From Valencia hispanica (taxonomy: Eukaryota; Chordata; Actinopteri; Cyprinodontiformes; Valenciidae): 64,000 nt of DNA. Positions 40,601-46,698 of this stretch are shown piece after piece. How positions within the stretch are numbered: position 1 is the stretch's first letter; every line of letters begins with the position of its first letter. The stretch covers positions 32,410,349-32,474,348 of the forward strand of contig OY747721.1 in the NCBI GenBank assembly GCA_963556495.2, in the 5' to 3' direction. A program made the position numbers and the translations under genes. The notes beneath the pieces are model-generated. The model was not told the origin of the DNA. It did not search any database and saw only the letters and a list, made by a program, of their open reading frames with translations.

Positions 40601-43600
40601 GTCTTCCCAAAAAGAGTATGTCAGGTTTACATCTCCTACAAAATTCAGCACCACGTGTCCTGACGAAGACCAGGAGGCGGGAGCACATTACACCCGTCTT
40701 AAATTCATTGCATTGGCTCCCCGTATGTTTTAGGATTGATTTTGAGGTTCTTTTAAGGGTGTTTCAGTGTCTTAATGGTTTTGGGCCCTCTTATCTCTTA
40801 GAACAGTTTTTTACCATGTGAATCTTTGAGGTCTCTTCGCTCCTCTGGCAGCCATCTCCGTGTCATCCCTAAAGTCAGGACACGTACTCACGGTGAGGCG
40901 TCTTTCCAGTTTTATGGCCCTTACCTCTGGAACAAGCAGCCGGAGGACCTCAGGGCCGCACAGAACGTTCATGTTTTTAAGTGCAGGCTCAAGACTCACC
41001 TTTTTAGCCTAGCCTTTAACTGATTATTATTTATTATAGTCTGTTTACGTGCTTATATTTTATCAGTGTTTTACTACTTAGTCTTATCATATTTCTCCAC
41101 TGTTTATTTTTATATTTGAACCTGTTATTTTTATCTTCCTTCCAGTGTTTCCTCTATGGGAGCCCTCTGCCTAGGGAGCGATTGTCGGCTGTGGCTGCCT
41201 GGCTGTTCTCCAGGTAGCACTTGGGTGGAGGTGGGGTCTCGCCCTTGCTTCCTATGGACGCCCTGGGTCAGTGCCATGGCTGCTGCTGTTGATGTGCTGG
41301 CGCCAGTGCAGATGGCTCCTTTGATGACGTTTCCTTACCTTACCTGGCTAATCTGTAGTCGGGCAGATGTCCTTATCAATGTTGCTCTTGAGTGTGTGTA
41401 CGCATTGGGGTTAAGTTGGTGGGAGGGGGGTATAAATGTGTATAAATGGGCTCCTTTTTAATCTGTAAAGCACTTTGAGTTGCAGTCTTTGTATGAAAAG
41501 CGCTTTATAAATAAAGTTAGATTGAATGTAGTACAGTTTAGATGGATGTTTTATTTGGCTAAAGTAGAAAAAAAAGTCAAAGTCGAGATGTTCTGAACTA
41601 CTCACTGCTCCCGGCAGTCTTGAGTTTTGGGGTACTTTTCCAGTGCAAAAGTATTCCCACCCCTTGTCCTATTTCACTTTTTTTTCATATTACAAAAAAG
41701 TTTGTGTTTGATCCTCGTGTATAAGTTTTTACCATTGTGCTTTGCAAAATACTTCCGGCTCAGTCAGCAATTTTCAAGTCTTGCCACAGATTCTGAATTG
41801 GATTTAGGTCGGGGCTTTGACTAGGCAGTTCTAGTACACAAGTATATGCTATGATCTGAGCCATCAGACTCAAGTGTCCTGCACATAACTTGCTTGTTTC
41901 AACACACCTGAATCAAAGGAATTGTTCATCAGGTCTGATCACAAGTTGATCTCTGCTGAACTTCATGACATCTTGAAGAGGTGTAGATCAGTCATTAATT
42001 CAGCTTTGTTTGGAGCAGAATGCCATCTCTTGAAGACTGGAGTTGGCCACGCTTGTCCTAAATTGTTCCATTGCACCTTTAGGTGTATGTTAAGGATTGT
42101 TGACCTGCTGGAAAGTAAACCTCCACCCAAGTCTCGGATCTTTTGCAACCTCTAGCAAGTTTTTTTCTAGTATTGTTCTGTATTTAAAGCTGCTGTCCGG
42201 AGTTTTTAATGGGGAGAGAGAGATTTTTTGAATCCCACTCTCAAGCCCCCTCCCAAAACATCCTTCCCCCCTCCCTCTCCCTCTAGCCCCACCTCAATAA
42301 TTGTGCACGCGCATCACCTGTGTTATCACAGCTGGTCAAAGAGGAAAGCAGCAAGCACTATCGAGTATCACCTGATTGTATTTTTTATGGACATTTTGGA
42401 GGTGAGTGACATGACTGACGCTCTCTTCCAATATGGTGACTGTAAACAGGAGCGGCCTGTGTGCGCAGCCCCATCATCACTGATTCGCGTGATGAGCATG
42501 TAAGTTGACTGACAGCCGACAAGGCGGAAACTCGAATTCTATTGGCTAAAAAAATTTGCCGGTCAGCATGAAATGCATAGGGGTCTATGGGAAGAAGGCG
42601 GGACTTAGGAAGAATAACAAATGTTGTGGAGCACCAGCCTTCTATCATAGTATTGAACCCCACTATCATTTTCAAGATATATAAAACTTTGATACATAAA
42701 TATATTCTCCAGACTGCAGTTTTAACTCCATCCATCTTCCTATCAACTTTGACCAGTTTTACGTTCCCCGCTGAAGAAAAGCATCTTCATAGCATGATGC
42801 TGTCCCTGCCATATGTATGTGTGTATTTATATATATATATATATATAAATAAAATAAAATCAAAGTCGGTTGCTGTTATGAATATGAAGAAGTTCAAGAG
42901 GTACGAATACTATTTGCACAGCACCGTTTCTTTCAAAGTGAGAATGCTGGCATCAGAATCTGAGGAGAAACATTCAGGCAGAAAATGAAACCAACGTGAC
43001 CTACTGCTTCCCTTCCTGACTTGAACAGACCGTGATGACCAGAGACCTGCAGTCAGTGCCATGGAGCCAGAGTCAGGGACGGGACTGCGATGGAAGACAC
43101 CGGAGAGGCGGTTGGTTTGGCGACAGATGCGACTCTTGCTCGGCTGTCTGAAGGCCACGCCCTCAGCCAACCTGCTGGTGGAGGAAGTGCCAGTGGATAA
43201 TCCTGACCTAGATGAAGATGCAGCAGAGGGGGGGAGGGTTGATCAAAGATGGAGGCAAGAGTTTAGCAACTTATAGAAAAACCAAACCCAAACAGCAGAA
43301 CTTTTGAAATCGTTTCTAAAACACAGGAGACGTACAGTTCTCTACCCAGCCCTGGTCCCCTTCAGCATGCCTGCCCTCAGCTCTCTCTGTGCATAACTGA
43401 AACAATGAAGTGTTGTTCACCCTTTACCAGGGCTCTAAGCTTCTTATAGTTCAAAAGTTCTCTGCAGTTACCCCACAGTCCCCAGACTGGGATTTGAAAG
43501 CTTCTAATTCTGATTCTTCCAGAGGTGAAAGCCTCTGGTTAGAGGCATTTGACGAGTGATGACATGTGAGTAGAAGCTTTATTAAATCATACTTCTTCCT

Positions 43601-45934
43601 GGTAAAATGAAAAAAAACACTTTCTTTGAAGTCCATGGCATGATGAAAATCTATCCAAGTAGGTTTTAGGCAAATACAGGCCAAATTTGTGATTTCTCGA
43701 ACCAGAAAATAATCCAAAATGCTGATTCGGCATCTGGAAACCAAGCACATCTTTTGAATACAAGAGCAGGTAGGCGTCAGATGCTGGGAATTAAATTAAC
43801 TTGACTAAGGGATGATCAGCCGAGGGGGACCGCCTCTAGAGAAGTGAGTGCTTTGGCGCTTTCTTGGTCTTGAGTATTCAGGTGTGCGCTAACTCAAAAG
43901 CCAAGATGGGAAGACCTCTGCAATGACCTGGAGCGAAAACAATTCTTTGCAGCCCGCCTGATTATTTTCCACACTATTCATAATCCATCAGATGTAACAT
44001 TTACACATCACCCCCACAATTCTCCTGACAATGTCCCCAAAAGCACATTACTCCAGGGACCGCAGTATGTTTACAGGTTCATGTTTGATAAAGAGTTTGG
44101 TTTCTCCGCCATGTTTGGATAAAACCAAATACAGTTTCAGCACAAACACTGCCTGAAATGCCGTATTGCCGTATGGCACCCCTGATACAGATGTGTAGAA
44201 AAAAATTTTTTTTTTCATTATGAAGGGAAAACTATTTCTTTTTTAAACAAAACTGCCAGTGTCACAATCATCGGTTGCATTGGTGCCACTTCTACTTTAC
44301 ACAACACCCTATTGCCTAACAGGACAACACACAACGCAAGGTTGTGCTTAGGGGGGTGGGTTCTTTCACCTCAGCCCATTTAGAGTCCCGGGTTCTCTGC
44401 AGCTCAGCCCACCGGTTTTAGGCCTGGGACTGAGATTGTCACGGGAAGTTTTGTATCTGGTGGACCATTTCTGTGTTGATTTACTCACATGTTTTGGATC
44501 ATTATCTTGTGCAAAGAGTATTCGCCTCTTTTCAGTTTACTGGGAGAAGCTACTTGATTAAAAGATTTCCAGGTGGCCCACAGCATCACAGATCCTCCGC
44601 CATGCTCATCAGTGGACATAAGGTGCTTTCCCAACATTTTGATGCTTTATTTAAAGGCAGGGTATACGTTTCTGGGAAGGCTGTTCAAGAGGGCGTTATT
44701 TCAAAATAAAAATCCCACCCCTTTCTTCTGGCTCTCTCCCTAAGCCACGCCTCAATAACACAAGCACGCGCAGTCAGCACAGTCTCCTTGGTTCTCGTGG
44801 AGATTCGCGTCCTCCGGCTTCCATCGAGTACATGGCACATTCACAGGTAAGAAAATGTTGACATTGCATTCAACATAATATAGGGTGAATTTAAATTTAA
44901 TTTTTTTTTACAATTTTTATAGTACATGTTTTGGTAGCGCGACCTCACTTCCCGTTTACAGCCGTGAATGCGCGATGCATGCACAAACATGGGGACGCAC
45001 AGAGAGGGAGGTGCTGGACAAGGAAGTTTGGCTTACGACCCTATTATCCGGAACGGACCGTGACATTTGATTGGATGAGGTTTTCCCAAGGTTTCTCCCC
45101 GTACAGGGATTAATGATTACTCTGTCGTGTTAAATAACTCCAAACTTATTGGTTGCCATCGGTATACGAAGAGCATTTCTCCCAGTATAGAAAAAAATTT
45201 TTCAAATTGAAATCGTATACCCTGCCTTTAATCTTGTGTGACTAAAGCACACTGTTCCAGTTAAAGTCTCAGAAGGGTTCAGCAAACTCTGCATGTTTAC
45301 ATTTGTGAGGGAAGGTGAGAAAATGCTTTTTCATGGCATTTTCTCCCAAACCTCCTGGTAAGATAAATATGGGTCCTTGTCCTGCTTAGTGGCCATTGGT
45401 TCATTTATTCCCCAGGGAAACAAATTCTTGGATTACTAATTAGATGTTCCTAAAAAGAAAACAGTGTTAGAGGTTATTGTGCCACTGATTATTTTGTTAA
45501 AAACTAAATATTTTACACTTTTTTAGGTCAGTAAATCCTGTGTAAATGTGAGATAATCGTCCTGTAATCAAACATGAAATCATCAAAAACCTCCTTCTAT
45601 AAGATCAGAATTTATTACTGTTTTCATTGTAAAGTAATGGATAGGCACAAAGAGGCTTTGTTATTGCTTCGCTTTAACTGAAGGTAATAAACGTGTTGGA
45701 ATCTTTTATAAGCTCAAAAGAACCAGAGGATAAGTTTGCATCTTTCCTAACTCTCTCCAGCTGTCCTGGCTGTAACAGCTCCATAGGTTTCCAAGCGGGT
45801 CATACTCACTGAGAACCATCCCTGCTCTTCCTTCCCAGCCTGACGAACCGTCTCTTTGCATGAGCTTTGGAGAAACTCGGTGGTCTTGGAGGGAGAGAGT
45901 TTGACTCCTCAGAAGAATTTCTCATCTCATTCAT
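13598..45934 (-). CDS. radil: Radil/Rasip1-family RA-FHA-DIL-PDZ scaffold protein, whole gene (18 coding exons)
   Basis: Exons are 45934-45810, 43207-43047, 40315-40141, 34314-34082, 33168-32714, 28995-28699, 28590-28174, 26937-26900, 26817-26600, 26502-26390, 22219-21970, 20810-20650, 18549-18405, 18311-18130, 17623-17323, 17233-17034, 13937-13798 and 13691-13598. All phases agree and the sum is 3705 nt (1234 aa). Approximate domain order: basic N-terminus 1-95, Ras-association 108-215, FHA-like 384-482, DIL 560-880, low-complexity linker 990-1120, PDZ 1138-1220. Family members bind active Rap1, act at the plasma membrane and promote integrin adhesion and junction formation. Human RADIL is slightly shorter. 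RA and PDZ blocks look Radil-like, while the N-terminus and some DIL blocks look Rasip1-like, so this may be radila, radilb or a divergent paralogue. The first two exons rest on phase and weak similarity; the rest is firm. Confidence 0.85.
13798..13937 (-). CDS. radil: radil-like exon 17 (PDZ domain)
   Basis: Reads [20 protein letters not shown], then [20 protein letters not shown], the central strands of a classical PDZ fold. The match to human RADIL (SPAA, GDRILEVNG, SLLGL) is clear. Rasip1 lacks this domain. The donor is GAGAG|GTAGGA. Confidence 0.95.
15145..15924. mobile_element. hAT-like non-autonomous transposon with 8-bp target duplication
   Basis: The ends are TAGGGCTGTCAAA and its near-inverse TTTTGACAGCCTTA. 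The identical 8-mer ATTTATAC flanks both sides (15137-15144 and 15925-15932), as expected for hAT insertion. Interior ends are rich in ATTAATC repeats. A LINE 3' fragment has landed inside. Confidence 0.88.
15450..15668 (+). mobile_element. LINE 3'-end remnant nested in the hAT-like element
   Basis: Related to 1935-2160: both share AGACTGCTACAGGAGATCAT, CAGCCATCA and an ending with ACAAYAACAYTTAATTTC. It is 5'-truncated and diverged. Confidence 0.6.
16495..16560 (+). repeat. LINE tail-like fragment
   Basis: Contains GTGTAAAGTGCTTTGAGT followed by ACTAGAAAAGGACCGTATA, a decayed version of the common fish LINE/SINE tail motif. Confidence 0.4.
17034..17233 (-). CDS. radil: radil-like exon 16 (acidic stretch and start of PDZ)
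   Basis: Has an acidic run ([19 protein letters not shown]), then [19 protein letters not shown], the first strand and carboxylate-binding loop (GLGL) of a PDZ domain. Phase fixes the donor as AAGG|GTCGGT; the nearby GTAAAG site would break the frame. Confidence 0.88.
17323..17623 (-). CDS. radil: radil-like exon 15 (disordered linker before PDZ)
   Basis: One hundred codons of Ser/Thr/Pro/Glu-rich sequence (for example [15 protein letters not shown], then [18 protein letters not shown]) with little conservation, as in the matching part of human RADIL. Phase and the acceptor fit; the donor GAAG|GTTCAG is weak. Confidence 0.8.
17785..17905 (-). repeat. Partial SINE-like repeat
   Basis: Carries CAGGGCGGGGCTGTCTATCT and GCAGGGTACACCCTGGACAG, matching the 3' part of the repeat at 19180-19510, same orientation. 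Confidence 0.55.
18130..18311 (-). CDS. radil: radil-like exon 14
   Basis: Reads [20 protein letters not shown], then [20 protein letters not shown]. The first part matches the SEDVLESY block of Radil, the PVTDxAL block matches Rasip1. The donor is CAG|GTCACA, a weak site. Confidence 0.9.
18405..18549 (-). CDS. radil: radil-like exon 13 (end of DIL domain)
   Basis: Reads [20 protein letters not shown], the closing helix of the DIL domain, then a Ser/Ala-rich stretch ending in HTT. The donor is ACAG|GTGAGA. Confidence 0.92.
19180..19510 (-). repeat. tRNA-derived SINE-like repeat, near full length
   Basis: On the minus strand it begins near 19510 with TAGCGCAGTTGGTAGCAC (A-box-like) and GAGTTCAAGTTCC (B-box-like). 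It runs through GGGTACTCCGGCTTCC to CCAGGGTGTACCCCGCC. It sits in the intron between radil-like exons 12 and 13. Confidence 0.65.
20268..20345 (+). repeat. Dispersed repeat, member 1
   Basis: About 75 nt are similar to 31650-31730: ATGTGTTCCACACAGG, then GCACCGCCTCCATTCTCC, then GTAAATAATCAT. No named family recognised. Confidence 0.5.
20650..20810 (-). CDS. radil: radil-like exon 12 (DIL domain)
   Basis: Reads [20 protein letters not shown], then [10 protein letters not shown] and [19 protein letters not shown] and NLDLVLDW are Rasip1-like, NLLATPR is Radil-like. The donor is CAG|GTACAA. Confidence 0.92.
21015..21969. repeat. Minisatellite split by an insertion
   Basis: Variants of a ~25-nt unit built on TTGATGCTGGTGTTT occur at 21015-21038 and again four or five times at 21875-21969, right up to the exon 11 donor. 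The ~830 nt between are an inserted element. Confidence 0.6.
21049..21870. mobile_element. hAT-like insertion inside the minisatellite
   Basis: The left end CAGTGCCGGCGCACTGCC and the right end, inverted as CAGGGCCAGTGCTAGTC, are imperfect partners. Next to both is a GGGGGCACCA-type motif. The style matches fish hAT repeats with CAGNGCCGGC termini. The interior holds a poly-C tract at 21206-21220. Confidence 0.45.
21970..22219 (-). CDS. radil: radil-like exon 11 (DIL domain)
   Basis: Reads [15 protein letters not shown], a Gly-rich insert ([10 protein letters not shown]), then [20 protein letters not shown] and NSLMERG. HPEVxSQ and the YLFxF helix are family signatures. NSLMERG matches Rasip1 better than Radil. 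The donor abuts a minisatellite. Confidence 0.92.
22220..25264. other. Large intron segment without recognised genes
   Basis: Intron between radil-like exons 11 and 10. Contains an (AT)n microsatellite at about 23406-23447. Open frames here (longest 22879-23322, plus) lack recognisable domains. Confidence 0.4.
25265..26070 (-). mobile_element. Tc1-like transposon remnant, minus-strand coding
   Basis: Starts with the end-type sequence CCTTGCAAAAGTATCAACAC. It continues with antisense transposase blocks such as GGACTTTGACTGGGCCATTG, CACCATGTTTCACTGTGGGG and CTTGTGGCAAACTGCGAACA. This is a widespread fish Tc1 family. Coding is broken throughout. Confidence 0.8.
26390..26502 (-). CDS. radil: radil-like exon 10 (DIL domain)
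   Basis: Reads [20 protein letters not shown], then [17 protein letters not shown]. The AFQQCVYY motif is diagnostic for the DIL helices of this family. The acceptor is CTTTTGCAG and the donor AAG|GTAACA. Confidence 0.92.
26600..26817 (-). CDS. radil: radil-like exon 9 (DIL domain)
   Basis: Reads [20 protein letters not shown], then [18 protein letters not shown], a core DIL helix conserved in Radil, Rasip1, afadin and myosin V tails. It ends with an acidic stretch. The only donor giving the right phase is TTAG|GTTGGT, a non-consensus site. Confidence 0.85.
26900..26937 (-). CDS. radil: radil-like exon 8 (38-nt microexon)
   Basis: Twelve codons plus two bases ([12 protein letters not shown], then a split Val). 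It sits between a TTCTCATGCAG acceptor and a GTGAGC donor. It aligns with the WEKIKEIGDRQPE segment of RASIP1 and is needed to keep the frame. Confidence 0.8.
27090..27260 (+). mobile_element. Tc1-like transposase C-terminal fragment
   Basis: A frame reads [16 protein letters not shown], the DDE-core third block of a Tc1 transposase, then degenerates. It lies in the intron between exons 8 and 7. Confidence 0.7.
27345..27540 (+). repeat. Purine-rich tandem repeat
   Basis: Units of about 36 nt based on AGACAAAAATGAAAGGGACA repeat at least twice nearly exactly (27390, 27427), with diverged copies on either side. The minus strand reads as Phe/Ser-rich nonsense frames, which I do not treat as genes. 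Confidence 0.65.
28174..28590 (-). CDS. radil: radil-like exon 7 (DIL domain entry)
   Basis: Contains 139 codons, phase 0 to 0. It has a Cys-rich patch ([18 protein letters not shown]) corresponding to the short CRLCG region in mammalian members. Then follows EDHIVKEIF and the first DIL helices ([19 protein letters not shown]). The donor is TGG|GTAAGT. The extra cysteines are more numerous than in human RADIL or RASIP1. Confidence 0.9.
28699..28995 (-). CDS. radil: radil-like exon 6 (FHA-like domain)
   Basis: Exactly 99 codons, phase 0 at both ends. Reads [16 protein letters not shown], then [34 protein letters not shown] and HYLFLFRDP. This is the divergent FHA-like fold shared with afadin and Rasip1. 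The NGxxV and GDIIxLG turns are kept; a phosphothreonine pocket cannot be judged from here. Confidence 0.92.
29370..29538 (+). mobile_element. L2 LINE 3' tail
   Basis: Matches the ends of the L2 copies at 5905 (inverted) and 63590-63756: CTGCTGGGATTCCTTAAATA, GTGCCTTGAGATGACATCTG and a GAATTGAATTGAATTG end. Only about 170 nt remain. Confidence 0.85.
29630..30270 (+). mobile_element. Tc1-like transposon remnant
   Basis: Has [10 protein letters not shown], then after an internal loss [16 protein letters not shown] and ISDLEDTSK blocks of a Tc1 transposase. A 3' end follows with GTGACAAAATAGCAC. Same family as 12830-13125. Confidence 0.75.
30280..32713. other. Intron segment, no gene
   Basis: Intron between exons 6 and 5. 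Apart from the dispersed repeat at 31650-31730 I recognise nothing. Confidence 0.35.
31650..31730 (+). repeat. Dispersed repeat, member 2
   Basis: Partner of 20268-20345; shares ATGTGTTTCACACAGG, GCACCACCTCCCATCTCC and GTAAATAATCAT. Confidence 0.5.
32714..33168 (-). CDS. radil: radil-like exon 5 (RA-FHA linker)
   Basis: Begins [18 protein letters not shown], a hallmark of the Radil family. Then comes a charged, serine-rich linker including [15 protein letters not shown], and it closes with [14 protein letters not shown]. The linker has [13 protein letters not shown], likely disordered. The donor is CAG|GTACAC. Confidence 0.92.
34082..34314 (-). CDS. radil: radil-like exon 4 (rest of RA domain)
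   Basis: Continues with [19 protein letters not shown], then [20 protein letters not shown] and RRFEIQR, matching the second half of the RA domain in Radil proteins. Ends in DTITAG at a GTAATG donor. Confidence 0.92.
34315..39239. other. Large intron segment between exons 4 and 3
   Basis: Mostly anonymous AT-rich DNA. At 36470-36530 is GTCGGTGGCAGTAATGCATC ending in AAGAAGAAGAAG, a motif seen often in fish genomes. At 34790-34890 is a fragment with TTTACTCTGTGTGTAATAAA resembling a repeat tail. No coding exon is supported here. Confidence 0.35.
39240..39830. mobile_element. Two abutting Tc1-like remnants
   Basis: 39240-39480 reads as an antisense fragment of one Tc1-like family. 39620-39760 reads in the plus direction with [16 protein letters not shown] and [12 protein letters not shown], equivalent to transposase core blocks. 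Both are heavily decayed. Confidence 0.5.
40141..40315 (-). CDS. radil: radil-like exon 3 (start of Ras-association domain)
   Basis: Encodes [21 protein letters not shown], then HYKSVLAT and [11 protein letters not shown], the first beta strands and helix of the Radil-type RA domain. These contact Rap/Ras GTPases. The acceptor is TTACATCTGCAG and the donor CG|GTGAGA. Confidence 0.9.
40530..41525 (+). mobile_element. L2-related LINE 3' end, 5'-truncated
   Basis: Encodes [20 protein letters not shown], then [15 protein letters not shown] and later [20 protein letters not shown] with [12 protein letters not shown], the C-terminal region of an L2-type polymerase, broken by one frameshift near 40820. 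The 3' UTR (41024-41525) ends in GCACTTTGAGTTGCAGT and AAGCGCTTTATAAATAAAG. A second copy of this tail is at 51240-51640. It lies in the intron between exons 3 and 2. Confidence 0.82.
41868..42060. mobile_element. Decayed hAT-type MITE inside Tc1
   Basis: It interrupts the Tc1 host between ATCTGAGCCAT and CCATTGCACC. It contains TTTCAACACACCTGAATCAA and, at the right, GGAGTTGGCCACGCTTGTCC, typical of a common fish MITE with CAACACACCTG motifs. Edges are approximate. Confidence 0.5.
42187..42722. mobile_element. TA-target MITE inside Tc1 (536 bp)
   Basis: Ends are AAGCTGCTGTCCGGAG and, inverted, AAACTGCAGTCTGGAG, with TA on both flanks (42185-42186, 42723-42724). The insertion point is the TA in GTATTTA|ACTCCATCC of the Tc1 host. 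The interior shares a GCC-CACCTCAATAA-GCACGCGCA core with 44654-45228. Confidence 0.8.
43047..43207 (-). CDS. radil: radil-like exon 2
   Basis: A strong pyrimidine-rich acceptor (CCCTCCCCCCCTCTGCTG, ending ATCTAG) precedes 53 whole codons. These contain [19 protein letters not shown], which lines up loosely with the PTKSxLKRQ segment of Radil and with the KRISQLF segment of Rasip1. The donor is GCAG|GTCTCT, a weak site. Incoming phase 2 and outgoing phase 1 match both neighbours. No ATG precedes it in frame within the exon's vicinity, so it needs exon 1. Confidence 0.6.
44390..45480 (-). mobile_element. Second decayed Tc1-like remnant hosting a MITE
   Basis: The flanks read as antisense Tc1 blocks: TGTTTTGGATCATTATCTTG, CCAGGTGGCCCACAGCATCA and CAGATCCTCCGCCATGCTC, then after the MITE CTCAGAAGGGTTCAGCAAAC. 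Located in the intron between exons 2 and 1. Confidence 0.55.
44654..45228. mobile_element. TA-target MITE (575 bp)
   Basis: Perfect terminal inverted repeats AAGGCAGGGTATACG with TA on both sides (44652-44653 and 45229-45230). The interior holds GCCACGCCTCAATAA and GCACGCGCA, also found in the 42187-42722 element, so the two are relatives with diverged termini. Confidence 0.85.
45810..45934 (-). CDS. radil: radil-like exon 1 (start codon, basic N-terminus)
   Basis: The frame from ATG 45934 reads [20 protein letters not shown], then an Arg/Lys-rich stretch with [15 protein letters not shown], and meets a good GTGAGT donor after 45810. It leaves two bases, exactly the phase needed by exon 2. 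The same frame stays open upstream to 46129 without another ATG. A basic, serine-rich start fits the Rasip1 N-terminus. Start choice is inferred, since human RADIL begins differently. Confidence 0.55.
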
Positions 45935-46260
45935 TCCCGCCTGGAAGCTTCTTCTTCTTCTTTTTTTTTTTTTTTCTCTTGGTGAGTCCTTTTCAGCTGC
46001 AGATGTTACTCTGTTATTGCTTCTCGGCGTGTCCCATCGTAGCTGCTGCAGCTGTGATTGCAATGCGGGCAGCCGCGCTTCATTCTGGGGACGTTCCCTC
46101 CGGGAGAGCCGCGGCGCAGAGCCATCCAACTGCTGCGCTCCGGAACAGGCGCTGGCGCAGATGTTTCCCCGCCCTCAGCCAGCTGTTGGTGCTACTCAGT
46201 CCGGTGGATGGGGAAGGGGGGGGGGGGGTCTCACAACATAACCACCGTAAGTGAATCTGA
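45935..46260 (-). promoter_or_regulatory. radil: GC-rich promoter-side region of the radil-like gene
   Basis: Immediately upstream of the inferred start codon the sequence becomes CpG-rich (GCCGCGGCGC, GGCGCTGGCGC) in contrast to the AT-rich surroundings. It includes a pyrimidine/purine tract (45951-45977) and a run of 13-14 G at about 46206-46220. This looks like a CpG-type vertebrate promoter. No transcription start is determined. Confidence 0.45.
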
Positions 46261-46698
46261 GAGGAGGACAAAGTTCTACCTGGATGGTTACTGAGAGGAT
46301 TTACTCCTCAGCAGATCCAATCTGATGAGGCAGCTGCTCTCCAGATGTGTCCCACTGAGCAGAAGCGCACACCCGCCTGCCCACACCAACACCACCTTTC
46401 AAAATAAAACGTCCTATAGGTCAAACCTCTTCTGGTTTATTTCACCGTGCCAACGAGAAGGCTGTATAAATAACTTTCTTAACGTATCCAAACTTTACCT
46501 CTTATCAGTGATGTTTTTGAAAGGGGCCATATGGGTAGTTGCCCAGGGTGGCAATAGAGAAGGGGGTTCCCCAAACACCATCATGCAAGAACTGCCATCT
46601 GCCGTCACTAAATATCAGAATGTGTTTTCACTTACATAAAACACATAGGAAAAAAATGCAGGTGCACTCCAGACCAAACTCCTAAGACTGGGGAAATA
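46261..46698. other. Intergenic spacer upstream of radil-like gene
   Basis: No gene recognised. It ends at the TA used by the second Tc1 copy. Confidence 0.35.

Larger units (their letters stand above)
41640..42820 (-). mobile_element. Tc1-like remnant carrying two nested MITEs
   Basis: The host sequence belongs to the same family as 25265-26070: it begins GTGCAAAAGTATTCCCACCC, has GGATTTAGGTCGGGGCTTTG, and continues after the insertions with CTCCATCCATCTTCCTATCA. Removing 41868-42060 and 42187-42722 makes the host continuous. Confidence 0.78.

Noticed and set aside
43061..43276. Plus-strand frame with [14 protein letters not shown]
   Set aside because: It lies antisense to exon 2, whose minus-strand reading has a strong acceptor, matching phases and family-like residues.
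45856..46254. Two long plus-strand frames over the promoter region
   Set aside because: GC-rich DNA and a T homopolymer produce Phe- and Gly-runs; no conserved motif. The minus-strand frame joins the gene.
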